NCBI GenBank assembly: GCA_038043045.1
Contig: JBBTCX010000086.1
Location: 1 to 24,202, forward strand
Length of the DNA: 24,202 nucleotides
Direction: 5' to 3'
Source: JBBTCX01 sp038043045
GTDB lineage: Bacteria > Planctomycetota > Phycisphaerae > UBA1845
Of the stretch, positions 15,963-24,051 are shown piece after piece. A program made the position numbers and the translations under genes. The notes below the pieces were generated by a model. It had not been told where the DNA came from. It ran no database searches and worked only from the letters and a program-made list of their open reading frames with translations. Position 1 is the first letter of the stretch, and every line of letters starts with the position of its first letter.

Positions 15963-17512
15963 GGGCGATCAACACGATGAGAATGCGACCTTGTCCCAGG
16001 CTCGGATGGAATTGCCAAAGGCGCCGCAATCGCAGCGCCCGGGCCAAGCGGAACCTCAACGAACGAATACGATGAGTCCATTTCGCGGATCCGATTGGAT
16101 TGAATGCATATTCCTCGTACTTTCAAGCGATGCGCGAACTTTCCCAATCGACTGGAGGCCAACATGGCGATCGGGGTGTGCCAAAGCAACTGCCAGTCCA
16201 ACCACAACCCACGATGTCGAACGTATTCCAAATCGTAATAAATCCACTGCTGAAAGTCGGAAACGCCATCCCCCCGACGCCGCAGAACCTGCCACAATCC
16301 GGTGATCCCCGGTCGAACCGACAATCGCGCCCGACGCCACCCGGGACAAAATTGGTTTTCCCGATCCGGCGACGGCCTCGGACCCTCCAGACTCATATCG
16401 CCGCGAAGTACATTGAAAAACAGGGGCAATTCATCAAAGCTGAACTTGCGAAGCCAATCTCCCACGGGTGTGAGGCGCGGATCGTTTTCCATTTTGAATT
16501 GCGGACCATCCACCTGGTTCTTTTCTCGAAGTCTAGCCTGCATCTCAGCCGCGTCCGTAACCATCGTGCGGAATTTCAAGCAATTGAATTCCTTACCGTG
16601 CAATCCTTGGCGACGGTCTGCATAAAACACCGGACCGCGAGACGTGAATTTCACGATCAAGACCAGAATAAGCAATACCGGCGACAACAAAAGCAATGTC
16701 ACCGCCGACAGAACGACATCCGTGCTTCGTTTGATGATTCGATAGCCCAAGTCTCCCTTGCTTTCGACCGCAATCGAAGGGACGCCGTCCCACTCTCGAT
16801 CGTCAGGGTTCGGTTCGTTGGAAGCGACTCGTCGGCCCGTGGCCCCGGAATCTCGACGCCGGGTGGTGATTTCGGGTTTCCACCATTGAACACGCAATCT
16901 CGAGGTTAGCGCTCCGATACTGTCCAATCCCCAACCATGAATAAGAAGGTGCCGCACGACGACATCTGCATGTTCTCGACCGCATAGAAGATGGAAGATG
17001 GTGGCCGAAGGCTCCACAAGGGGTCCGCGCGAATCGCTGTACCGGCGCACGAATCGTTGCACGAGCCCGTCGGAATCCACTTGGACAAACTCTGAATATC
17101 GCCCGACTTCCGCGGCGTGCTCTTCCCGAATCACGAGGACATCACAACCCTCGCATTGGGGTGGTGGAGTTCCAACCGACCAAGGAATCGAAAAAGTCTT
17201 TGGACCGTTAACCAGCAGAAGGTCCTGTTCGTGATGATCAAAAGGCAGGGGGCAGTCGCCGTTTCTCCCATACCAAATGACCGGAGTCGGACCGACCTTC
17301 TTTCGGTCCACCCATTCCTTGGCTTCCTTCGGCAACGCGATCACCACTTCGCCCGGACGGTGTTTCTCCCAACGACTGCTCCATAGCAGCCACTTGAGAA
17401 GATCCGTCGCCGGAGGTTTGGAATCCTCCGGCGCGGTTCTGGTGCTCGGCAAGGGAAGCGACGCACGATCAAAAAGGATCACCGTCTGAGTACCGCTACC
17501 AGCCGATTGCAT
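15959..17512 (-). CDS. Polyprenyl-phosphate sugar transferase (EPS priming glycosyltransferase) with an unusual N-terminal domain
   Basis: The C-terminal ~220 residues form a bacterial sugar transferase (WcaJ/WbaP/Pfam Bac_transf). There is a membrane segment (about 266-288), DRRQGLHGKEFNCLKFRTM (299-317), the Asp360-Glu361 catalytic pair in FDELPLFFNVLRGDMSLEGPRP, and RPGITGLWQV. It should transfer a sugar phosphate to undecaprenyl phosphate to start the polysaccharide repeat. The usual four-helix N-terminal membrane region is absent. Instead residues 1-255 are soluble, and phrases such as QDLLLVNG and YSEFVQVDSDGLVQRFVRR suggest a badly eroded nucleotidyltransferase-like fold. This N-terminal reading is inference. 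A low-complexity tail of ~40 residues ends the protein. Confidence 0.9.
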   Translation of the reverse strand: MQSAGSGTQTVILFDRASLPLPSTRTAPEDSKPPATDLLKWLLWSSRWEKHRPGEVVIALPKEAKEWVDRKKVGPTPVIWYGRNGDCPLPFDHHEQDLLLVNGPKTFSIPWSVGTPPPQCEGCDVLVIREEHAAEVGRYSEFVQVDSDGLVQRFVRRYSDSRGPLVEPSATIFHLLCGREHADVVVRHLLIHGWGLDSIGALTSRLRVQWWKPEITTRRRDSGATGRRVASNEPNPDDREWDGVPSIAVESKGDLGYRIIKRSTDVVLSAVTLLLLSPVLLILVLIVKFTSRGPVFYADRRQGLHGKEFNCLKFRTMVTDAAEMQARLREKNQVDGPQFKMENDPRLTPVGDWLRKFSFDELPLFFNVLRGDMSLEGPRPSPDRENQFCPGWRRARLSVRPGITGLWQVLRRRGDGVSDFQQWIYYDLEYVRHRGLWLDWQLLWHTPIAMLASSRLGKFAHRLKVRGICIQSNRIREMDSSYSFVEVPLGPGAAIAAPLAIPSEPGTRSHSHRVDRP

Positions 17513-17564
17513 GATCCACCCACCCGGATTCCGCAGGACAGAAGGGTTTCCCTCGGTCTGTTCC

Positions 17565-19694
17565 CTACGCTACGCCCGTTCCATTTCGCGCGACGGAATA
17601 ATAACTATACGACGATCGCTTCGGATCGACGCCGTTCAAAATCACCCCCGTGATCTTTTCCCCCACCGTCGCCAAGGCCCGCCTCGCCGCAAGAGCGTGC
17701 TCCTTCGTCGAAGATCCTGCCCGCAGCACCAAAACCACTTCGTCGACAATCGTGGCCAAGATCACCGTCGTGCTCCCGGCAAGGACCGGCGGAGAATCCA
17801 CAACCACGTCGTCAAACTTCTCAAAGATTGCTCGAAGAATTCCGGCGGATCGCTGCTGGGCCAGGATCAAGGAAAACTGCCCGAACCGTTTCCCCGCCGG
17901 TAATATCTGCAAATTCTCAACATCTCCGGCGCACAGAACGTCTTCCACACGAGCCTTCCCTTCCAGAAGTTCTCGCAACCCCGCACGATCCATGAGGTTC
18001 GCGTTGTGCGTCACCCCCTGTCCATGGTTGTCGGCGTCGACCAACAGAACCCGCCGACCCGTCGACGCCAAACTCCTCGCCAAACCGGCCGCCAGCAAGG
18101 ATTTCCCACTCCCCGGCGCTGGACTGCTGATCAAGCGCCAATGCGACCGTCGCCTTTCGGAAGAGGCGATCAAGGCCGTGGAAATCGTCCGAATCGGATC
18201 CAACAAGCGCTCGTCCCGAGCCAGGGGGGCGCCGTTTTTTTCCGTTAAGAAATTGACCGTGCCAAGGAGTGGCAGTCCTAGGACTTCTGTAACCTCGACC
18301 GCCGTTCGCACGCTCCCGTCCAATCGATGGCGAACCAAACCCGCAAAAACGCCCAGAAACAAACTCGCCACGAGCGCCGCCGCGGCGTATTTGGGTCTCT
18401 GGTCGATGTTGGGAGAGGTCGGCGCCACCGCCGGCGAGTCGATGGTGAGCCGTGCCATCCGATTCTGCTCCACCTGGACGTTCCAAATCTTTTGTCGAAC
18501 TTGACTCAAGGCGGTCTCCAATCGCTCCCGTTCGTGGCGAACATCTTCGAGCACGACGGTTTGCCTGGCCGCATCCTCGCGTTGTTTGGCCAGACGATCC
18601 CACTCCCTCTTGAGCACCTGGATAGTCAGTTCCGCTTCTTGGCGCTGATTGTTGAGCTTCTGACGCACGTTGATCTTAAAAAGGTCCCGCAAATCCGATT
18701 CCCGGTTGGCCAAGGATTCGCCCAGAACCTGGACACGACGCTCGCGTGCGTCTTTGCTGGGATGCTTCGGACCAAAGACCAATTGAGTGTCCGCCAGCCC
18801 CGCCAACGGTTCCGTGGCCAGTTGTTCCGTCAATCGCAACCATTGCGCGTCTTGCTGCTTGAATACCTCGTATTCCGCTTCGTTCATAACCGTCCCGGAC
18901 GACGTAGTGCCTTGGTTGTCCAAAGCCTCAATCCGAGCGCTGGCGACCGCAATGTTCTTGGTCGCATCCGTGATGAGTCTTTGCAGTTCCGTCATCCACG
19001 ACGCTCCCATTGGGGCATCGGTATTGACCGCTTCCACCGAACCATAGTCCACGGCCAACTGCCGCAATTCGATTCCTTTCGCGTCCAGTTTGGCCGACAA
19101 CTCGGCCTGTTCCTGTCGAAGGGAACTCAGTATTTTTTCATCCCAGTCACGCTGCTTGGTCTCTTGCAAACGAATGTACGTACGCAAAATGGTGTTGATA
19201 ATCGTGGCGAGTTCCATCGGGCTCTCCCCGGTCATCGATATCTTCAGCAATTCCGTTCCGCGCAGCTGCTCGACCATAATTCGTGTGCCAATGGCGGTCA
19301 CTGGATCGGGGGATCGGGTGACCAACGCAAGGGAGCGGGTCTCGGGCATATTCAGAGCGGTTTGAATGACCGAGGGACTTGCCACCGCCTGAACCTGGGT
19401 GGCTAAGTACACGTTGAACTGTCGGCTCAGGTCGGTCTCCGGATCCGAAAACAAAACCGGTTTCACGACTTGCGCGACGTGCAGCGTCGCCGCGACTTCA
19501 TATTTCGGCTTGATGAACCGCCACACGGCGGTCAAAGAAATCGCAGCCGCAATGCCCCCGACCACCATCATGGTCGGCCATCGCCAACTCAGAGCGGCAA
19601 GGAGAGAGCCGGCCGCCGGGGTCGAATCGTCGCGAACGAACTCGACCGTACGATTAGGGGGTGTCAAGACAATGTCACTTACTGATTCGGTCAT
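17565..19694 (-). CDS. Wzz-type polysaccharide co-polymerase fused to a BY-kinase (GumC/CpsD-like)
   Basis: Controls chain length and export of the extracellular polysaccharide. Two membrane helices (about 41-58 and 436-455) flank a periplasmic coiled-coil-rich Wzz domain that includes VFGPKHPSKD (306-315). The cytoplasmic part is a tyrosine autokinase/ParA-like ATPase with Walker A APGSGKS (526-532), Walker A' RVLLVDAD (548-555) and Walker B DDVVVDSPP (628-636). The C-terminal Tyr cluster is short (SSYSYYS, 695-700), with three possible phosphorylation sites against five or more in classic enzymes. GGAG lies ten bases upstream of the ATG, and the gene starts 18 bases after the EpsI stop, so it belongs to the same operon. 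Confidence 0.92.
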   Translation of the reverse strand: MTESVSDIVLTPPNRTVEFVRDDSTPAAGSLLAALSWRWPTMMVVGGIAAAISLTAVWRFIKPKYEVAATLHVAQVVKPVLFSDPETDLSRQFNVYLATQVQAVASPSVIQTALNMPETRSLALVTRSPDPVTAIGTRIMVEQLRGTELLKISMTGESPMELATIINTILRTYIRLQETKQRDWDEKILSSLRQEQAELSAKLDAKGIELRQLAVDYGSVEAVNTDAPMGASWMTELQRLITDATKNIAVASARIEALDNQGTTSSGTVMNEAEYEVFKQQDAQWLRLTEQLATEPLAGLADTQLVFGPKHPSKDARERRVQVLGESLANRESDLRDLFKINVRQKLNNQRQEAELTIQVLKREWDRLAKQREDAARQTVVLEDVRHERERLETALSQVRQKIWNVQVEQNRMARLTIDSPAVAPTSPNIDQRPKYAAAALVASLFLGVFAGLVRHRLDGSVRTAVEVTEVLGLPLLGTVNFLTEKNGAPLARDERLLDPIRTISTALIASSERRRSHWRLISSPAPGSGKSLLAAGLARSLASTGRRVLLVDADNHGQGVTHNANLMDRAGLRELLEGKARVEDVLCAGDVENLQILPAGKRFGQFSLILAQQRSAGILRAIFEKFDDVVVDSPPVLAGSTTVILATIVDEVVLVLRAGSSTKEHALAARRALATVGEKITGVILNGVDPKRSSYSYYSVARNGTGVA

Positions 19695-19712
19695 GGGTCA
19701 AGAACTCCGGCT

Positions 19713-20423
19713 TCATTTCCCGACGATGGAAGATTGGCCGGATCCGTGGCCGAAAAGAGTCGCGGACAGTGGCTGCAAAACGTTCTCCATGAATGCACCC
19801 ACCCGTTCATCCGCACCGGCCCAAGCGTTTTCCCCCGCAGCGGACCCCACTTGAACATGAGCAACAAACGACCCATCCGCACCCGCCGGCGGACTATGCA
19901 AAAAGCTTCCCCTCGACGAAGGTTGAAACCGGCCGCCTACCACGGCCGTGAATCCGACGGAAATCCTCCGAACGCCCTCCGGCTCCGTCCGAACAAAATG
20001 ATGAACGGCTATCTTGGCTTCCGTTTCCACGTTGGAGGCGCTTCGAAACCAAATCGATCGCTCCTGGGGACTGCCTTCGGCAGTCCACCCCGCCGACGGA
20101 AAACAAACTTCGGGACCATGTCCAAGCCCGGTATTCGGCTGACCCCAATAGCCAACATATAGTAGAATCGGCAGGTTCGCCCCGTCTTCCATGTACTCGC
20201 GATGAAGAAAACTGTCAACTTTTGCGACCCGTAAGACATCCGGCTGTAACTCGAAGTCCTGACGATATTGGAATGGACCAAGTTGCAATGGAATGTCCGA
20301 TAGTGCAGCGGGCAAAGGTCGAATTGTGGATGCTGTCGAAGCCCGGGATCCATAAACCCAGCGGTGAAGAACCCCCGCCCCCGTCAACACAAGAAGGATG
20401 GCCACTAGCGAACGATGAAACAT
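19713..20423 (-). CDS. epsI: Exosortase-associated EpsI/DUF3485 family protein
   Basis: From the ATG at 20423 the protein has 236 residues with one N-terminal membrane helix (MFHRSLVAILLVLTGAGVL) and an external domain. That domain carries the family hallmark GHGPEVCFPSAGW, preceded by LPILLYVGYW. EpsI proteins occur with exosortases in polysaccharide loci, either separate or fused to the exosortase C-terminus; their molecular role is not settled. The open frame extends upstream to a GTG at 20498, which would overlap the exosortase gene by 59 bases. The ATG was preferred because the membrane helix begins right there and AGAGGAG lies just before it, although the spacing is short. An in-frame GTG at 20450 is a further option. 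Confidence 0.87.
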   Translation of the reverse strand: MFHRSLVAILLVLTGAGVLHRWVYGSRASTASTIRPLPAALSDIPLQLGPFQYRQDFELQPDVLRVAKVDSFLHREYMEDGANLPILLYVGYWGQPNTGLGHGPEVCFPSAGWTAEGSPQERSIWFRSASNVETEAKIAVHHFVRTEPEGVRRISVGFTAVVGGRFQPSSRGSFLHSPPAGADGSFVAHVQVGSAAGENAWAGADERVGAFMENVLQPLSATLFGHGSGQSSIVGK

Positions 20424-20439
20424 GCTCCTCTCAAATACC

Positions 20440-22383
20440 TCAGACCCCACAAACGGTGGAGTTACCAAAGCACTTGGATATGGGACCGGCCGTTTCACTT
20501 TGCGAAGCCCAACGCGTCACCCTACCGATGATGCAAAGCTCCACCATCAACAACCCTATCATGATGGGCATCATGAGCAGTCCCGTGAGAGCGTGAAACA
20601 GACCTTCCGCAAGTTGAGGCCAACCCAAGTGAAAGAGAATCCCCGTGAGGACGATCCGCCCAATATTGCATGCCAAAGCAATCGGAATACTTGAGATTAA
20701 GAGTCCAACCCGTTGCCAGCGCGGGCGATCAATGAGCAAATAGGCCAAGACCCCCGCGACCAAAAGAGAAGAGGTCACCATTCGTAGCCCATTGCACGCT
20801 TCGGCCACCGCGACCGAATGACCGCGGATTTCAAAAACGTTCCCAGATCGCTCGGCGGCGATCCCAAGGGTTTCAAGAACAATCGAGGAACACGTAGACG
20901 CCATCGTCTGCAAGGGCAGCATGACCGCATCCTGAATCCTCCCCGGCATCGGGCACATCAGGATCAAGAAAGCAAGCGGGTACCAAATCTTGCAATACGA
21001 CCGATACCCAAGAAACGCCAACGCAATACCGTTTGCGCAAAGGACCAGTCCGAGATTCGAAAGAGAAGCGTAAAGAAAATGCGTCCCGACCAGATTAACC
21101 CCAAACCCCGCTACAAAAACCGAAACGCCCGCAAGAATCGAACTTGAAACGTGCTCCATGAACTGAGCGCGCCGGGTCCAAATCATGTAAGCCGTCGCCA
21201 ACGGCGCAAGCATTCCCACGCTCGATTCTGCATCCCGCTGGTAGTGTTGGAACAGATCGGAGATCGTGTGCCAAAATGCCCAAACGAAAAAGGCAAGTGC
21301 AATTGTCCCCTTTCCCAATAGCGCCAACCCGGTTTGTGGTCTTTTCGTTGGTGAAACAACGGCGTTTATTGGACGCTCATTATCGGTTATTGGACTATCT
21401 GATGGTCCCATAAAACGATCCGAAACGGCCATACCTTGGGGAATGCGAATCCCGGCGCGAGTGACCACTCGAACCAAACACGACGAAGCACCCACATGAG
21501 TACCTTCGGCCAAAACGGTCGGACCCATCACCAAAGCATTATCGCCAATGACACAACCGTCACCCAAAACACAAGGTCCGACAATCCGGGCGGTAGGAGC
21601 GATGCGAACATTCTTTCCACAAAAAATACCCGGAGCGAATTCTCTAACTTCTGGTTGAGATTCATCAAGTCGGTCGATCGTTTTTTCAAGGGCCTGGGAA
21701 TAGGTCGACCAATTCACGATTTCTTGGCTTTGATTTTGAAGGACGATCGCCCCTACTTTAAACCCGGCATTCTGAACTCTCGGGATCAACTGCTCTTTGA
21801 TGTCGAAATATCCATAATCGGGGACAAATCGCAACACGGAGGGATCAAGAATAAAGACGCCGGCGGGCAGGAATCGGTGATGACCATCACCCGTCTTGTC
21901 CAAAACGCGAGTGCAAAACACCGTGATGGCGTTCCCACTTTCCAAGTGTTTTTCCAGCATCCATTGTGGATCATCGTCGAGCCAGACCGCGCCTCCGATC
22001 ACGAGTACGGACTCCGCGGAAAGCTGCGATTGGCACGCCTTCACGCAACCGGCTGTTCCCAGGGGAACTAAATCGGCGCAAAACTTCAGCCCTGATTCGT
22101 CGATACCACGCGAACGCAAACGACGAACAATGGACTCCGTCTGACCATTCGCACAAACGATTCTTGATGAGCATCCGGATGAATAAAGTTTTCCCAGCAG
22201 CCGCTCAATCAGCGTTGTATCAACCAAAGGAAGTAAGCAGCGAGGCGTCTCGCCGGTCCAGGCGGACTCCAACCCGACCGAGCCAGCCAATATCACAGCA
22301 TCGGCTTTGAGGGCGACCCGTTCCACGCCCCACCCAACAGCTAAGTCTATTGAAGCTCCTTTTGTAGCACTACCCCCCCGCAA
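20440..22383 (-). CDS. Fusion of a degenerate sugar nucleotidyltransferase/beta-helix protein with an exosortase
   Basis: One uninterrupted 647-residue frame. Residues 27-235 follow the nucleotidyltransferase (GT-A-like) layout: DAVILAGSVGL at the nucleotide loop, ETPRCLLPL where PKxLxP is expected, VPLGTAGCVKAC, and VLVIGGAVWLDDD where a GD metal motif is usual. Residues 250-320 form hexapeptide beta-helix turns (VRIAPTARIVGPCVLGDGCVIGDNALV). After a linker, residues 358-625 form a multi-helix exosortase with catalytic Cys530 (AEACNGLR), Arg576 (ACNIGRIVLTG) and His597 (LFHALTG), all three required residues. Exosortases cleave PEP-CTERM-type sorting signals at the membrane. The TTG start has a perfect AGGAGG (22391-22396) seven bases upstream. 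The nucleotidyltransferase lacks the GxGTR and the Lys, so that half is probably regulatory or structural. Confidence 0.88.
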   Translation of the reverse strand: MRGGSATKGASIDLAVGWGVERVALKADAVILAGSVGLESAWTGETPRCLLPLVDTTLIERLLGKLYSSGCSSRIVCANGQTESIVRRLRSRGIDESGLKFCADLVPLGTAGCVKACQSQLSAESVLVIGGAVWLDDDPQWMLEKHLESGNAITVFCTRVLDKTGDGHHRFLPAGVFILDPSVLRFVPDYGYFDIKEQLIPRVQNAGFKVGAIVLQNQSQEIVNWSTYSQALEKTIDRLDESQPEVREFAPGIFCGKNVRIAPTARIVGPCVLGDGCVIGDNALVMGPTVLAEGTHVGASSCLVRVVTRAGIRIPQGMAVSDRFMGPSDSPITDNERPINAVVSPTKRPQTGLALLGKGTIALAFFVWAFWHTISDLFQHYQRDAESSVGMLAPLATAYMIWTRRAQFMEHVSSSILAGVSVFVAGFGVNLVGTHFLYASLSNLGLVLCANGIALAFLGYRSYCKIWYPLAFLILMCPMPGRIQDAVMLPLQTMASTCSSIVLETLGIAAERSGNVFEIRGHSVAVAEACNGLRMVTSSLLVAGVLAYLLIDRPRWQRVGLLISSIPIALACNIGRIVLTGILFHLGWPQLAEGLFHALTGLLMMPIMIGLLMVELCIIGRVTRWASQSETAGPISKCFGNSTVCGV

Positions 22384-22434
22384 AGTCGGCCCTCCTAATC
22401 AAATAACCGAGTTGCTTAAAATCCCGAAGACACA

Positions 22435-22462
22435 AATTTAACAGGTTCTTTACACGTGTCAA
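22435..22462 (-). promoter_or_regulatory. Candidate sigma-70-type promoter of the exosortase/polysaccharide operon
   Basis: On the minus strand, TTGACA (22457-22462, exact consensus) is followed after 16 bases by TAAATT (22435-22440), or after 15 bases by TTAAAT. It lies about 50 bases before the TTG start with its AGGAGG. The palindrome ACACGTGT overlaps the -35 box and could be an operator. Found by eye only. Confidence 0.5.
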
Positions 22463-22499
22463 GGAAAAGACGCTAGTCACACGCTTGATGTGTAGGTTT

Positions 22500-22513
22500 G
22501 GAGTTCGAACTCC
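22500..22513. repeat. Perfect 14-base palindrome GGAGTTCGAACTCC
   Basis: The sequence equals its own reverse complement over 14 bases and lies about 40 bases upstream of the -35 box of the exosortase operon. It could bind a dimeric regulator. The TTCGAA core recalls a tRNA T-arm, but no tRNA fold fits around it. Confidence 0.45.
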
Positions 22514-22701
22514 TTGTCGATTAACCGGCCTAAATTGCCCAATCTTCCAAAAAAAGTAGAATTGTGCTTGAAATGCAGTTTCACTTTAAAGACTTTGGTT
22601 TTTTAGGTAGGGTGGCGTGACATTGGCTTCGCGCAAAGGTACACGATTCGACGGACCCAATGAAATGGCGGGAGAAATGCGAGGAACTTGTCGCGGAGAC
22701 T

Positions 22702-22730
22702 TTGACCGCGTACGGGTCTCGCTCCAGAAT
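22702..22730 (+). promoter_or_regulatory. Weak candidate promoter for the epimerase/thymidylyltransferase pair
   Basis: TTGACC (22702-22707), a 17-base spacer and CAGAAT (22725-22730, four of six consensus bases) lie about 90 bases before the chosen start of the epimerase gene. Spacing is ideal but the -10 box is poor. Confidence 0.3.
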
Positions 22731-22817
22731 GGGGCCGATATCCGCATTTGGGGGATGTGAGATTGTTTTTGCCTCGTTGCAACATTTGGCGCGATGAGAA
22801 TCCTAGGGAGCGTTGCA

Positions 22818-23273
22818 TTGATTCACGAAGTTCGGGTTAAGAATCTAAAAGTCATTCCCGATGAGCGAGGTCGGTTGATGGAGATGCTACGGACGGACGA
22901 CGATCTTTTTCGCAAATTCGGCCAAGTGTATCTCACGACGGGATATCCGGGGGTGGTGAAGGCGTGGCATTACCACAAGATTCAATGGGACCATTTTGTT
23001 TGCGTTCGAGGCACGATGAAGGTGGTTCTTTATGATAGTCGGGAGAGTTCGCCGACGCGGGGGGAAGTGAACGAGTTTTTTTTGGGCGATCACCGACCGG
23101 TTCTACTTCAGATTCCGCCGCTGGTTTATCACGGGTTCAAATGCGTCAGCGAGTACGAGGCCATCATCATCAACACGCCCACGGAAGTTTATAACTACAA
23201 AGAACCGGACGAGTTTCGAGTCGATCCGCATAGCAACGATATTCCCTACAAATGGGCTAGAAAGGACGGTTGA
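22818..23273 (+). CDS. rfbC: dTDP-4-dehydrorhamnose 3,5-epimerase family protein
   Basis: Cupin-fold sugar-nucleotide epimerase, about 151 residues from the TTG at 22818. The protein reads VRVKNLKVIPDERGRLMEMLR, then the active-site region GVVKAWHYHKIQWDHFVCVRGTMKVVLYDSR, then IPPLVYHGFKCVSEYEAIIINTPTEVYNYKEPDEFR, typical of the short RmlC-like branch. It is shorter than classical RmlC (~180), so the exact substrate is open. The TTG start is preferred over an upstream ATG (22794) because AGGGAG (22805-22810) sits seven bases before it and because family proteins start at this point. It runs directly into the thymidylyltransferase gene and probably supplies deoxysugars for the polysaccharide encoded to the left. 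Confidence 0.88.
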   Translation: MIHEVRVKNLKVIPDERGRLMEMLRTDDDLFRKFGQVYLTTGYPGVVKAWHYHKIQWDHFVCVRGTMKVVLYDSRESSPTRGEVNEFFLGDHRPVLLQIPPLVYHGFKCVSEYEAIIINTPTEVYNYKEPDEFRVDPHSNDIPYKWARKDG

Positions 23274-23275
23274 CG

Positions 23276-24010
23276 GTGAAAGGGGTGATTCTGGCCGGTG
23301 GATTGGGGACGCGGATGCTGCCGTTGACTCGCGTGACCAACAAGCATCTTTTGCCCGTTTATAACAAACCGATGATCTATTATCCGATCGAATGCCTGGT
23401 CAACGCGGGTATCGAGGACATTATGATCGTGACCGGGGGGAATGACGCGGGGGATTTTCTGCGTCTGTTGGGCAACGGTCATGCGTTCGGGTTGCATGAT
23501 TTGCATTACACGTATCAAGAGGGAGAAGGGGGGATCGCGGACGCGCTACGACTGGCGGAGCATTTTGCGGATGGAGATAAGATTGTCGTAGTTCTCGGTG
23601 ACAACATAATTGAGGGAAACATTCACAAAGCGGTAGAAGACTTTGGCAAATCCGGGGCAGGCGCGAAGATTCTGCTCAAAGAAGTTCCCGATCCGGAGCG
23701 ATTCGGAGTGGCTGAACTACAGAATGGCAAGATTGTTCGCATCATCGAGAAGCCGAAGCAGCCGCCGAGCAACTACGCAGTGATCGGGATTTATATGTAT
23801 GACTCCCAGGTGTTTGAGATCATTCGTCCCTTGAAGCCGTCGGCACGAGGGGAGCTTGAGATCACCGATGTGAATAACGCGTATTTGAAAAAAGGTCAAT
23901 TGAGTTACGACATCATTGATGGTTGGTGGACGGACGCGGGGACGTTTGAATCGTTGGATCGGGCGTGGCGCATGGTGGTGGCGGGCGGGGCGAATAAGAA
24001 GAGCAGTTGA
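23276..24010 (+). CDS. rfbA: Glucose-1-phosphate thymidylyltransferase (short RmlA type)
   Basis: Makes dTDP-glucose from glucose 1-phosphate and dTTP, the first step toward dTDP-rhamnose and related sugars. Seen: KGVILAGGLGTRMLPLT at the nucleotide loop, the Lys of NKHLLPVYNKPMIYYPI, the metal site VVLGDNIIEG, KEVPDPERFGVAEL, EKPKQPPSNYAVIGIYMYD, and DGWWTDAGTFESL. Length (about 244) is that of the short, rmlA-like forms lacking the longer C-terminus. The GTG at 23276 follows the epimerase stop by two bases with AGGA (23263-23266) nine bases upstream. A TTG at 23270 is in frame but overlaps that stop. Confidence 0.95.
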   Translation: MKGVILAGGLGTRMLPLTRVTNKHLLPVYNKPMIYYPIECLVNAGIEDIMIVTGGNDAGDFLRLLGNGHAFGLHDLHYTYQEGEGGIADALRLAEHFADGDKIVVVLGDNIIEGNIHKAVEDFGKSGAGAKILLKEVPDPERFGVAELQNGKIVRIIEKPKQPPSNYAVIGIYMYDSQVFEIIRPLKPSARGELEITDVNNAYLKKGQLSYDIIDGWWTDAGTFESLDRAWRMVVAGGANKKSS

Positions 24011-24051
24011 TGTCGGGTCGATGACCCGATTTTCGATCGACTGCTCAAGAG

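Larger units (their letters stand above)
22384..22817. other. Divergent intergenic region between the exosortase operon and the rhamnose-type sugar genes
   Basis: About 430 bases with no convincing gene. It holds a promoter candidate for the leftward operon, two perfect palindromes (ACACGTGT at 22452-22459 and a 14-base one at 22500-22513), A/T-rich runs around 22548-22605, and a weaker promoter candidate for the rightward genes. A small minus-strand frame at 22603-22818 has no recognisable content and would run against the rightward gene, so it is not called. Confidence 0.6.

Noticed and set aside
18327..19406. Plus-strand open frame (359 residues) opposite the Wzz-kinase gene
   Set aside because: Composition is that of a shadow frame and the minus-strand gene has clear Wzz and kinase motifs across the same bases.
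22484..22530. Possible tRNA T-arm (GGAGTTCGAACTCC)
   Set aside because: The loop is six bases if the stem is formed, and no matching acceptor, D-arm or anticodon arm was found around it.
22603..22818. Minus-strand 71-residue frame upstream of the epimerase gene
   Set aside because: There is no recognisable motif, and it occupies the likely promoter region of the rightward genes.
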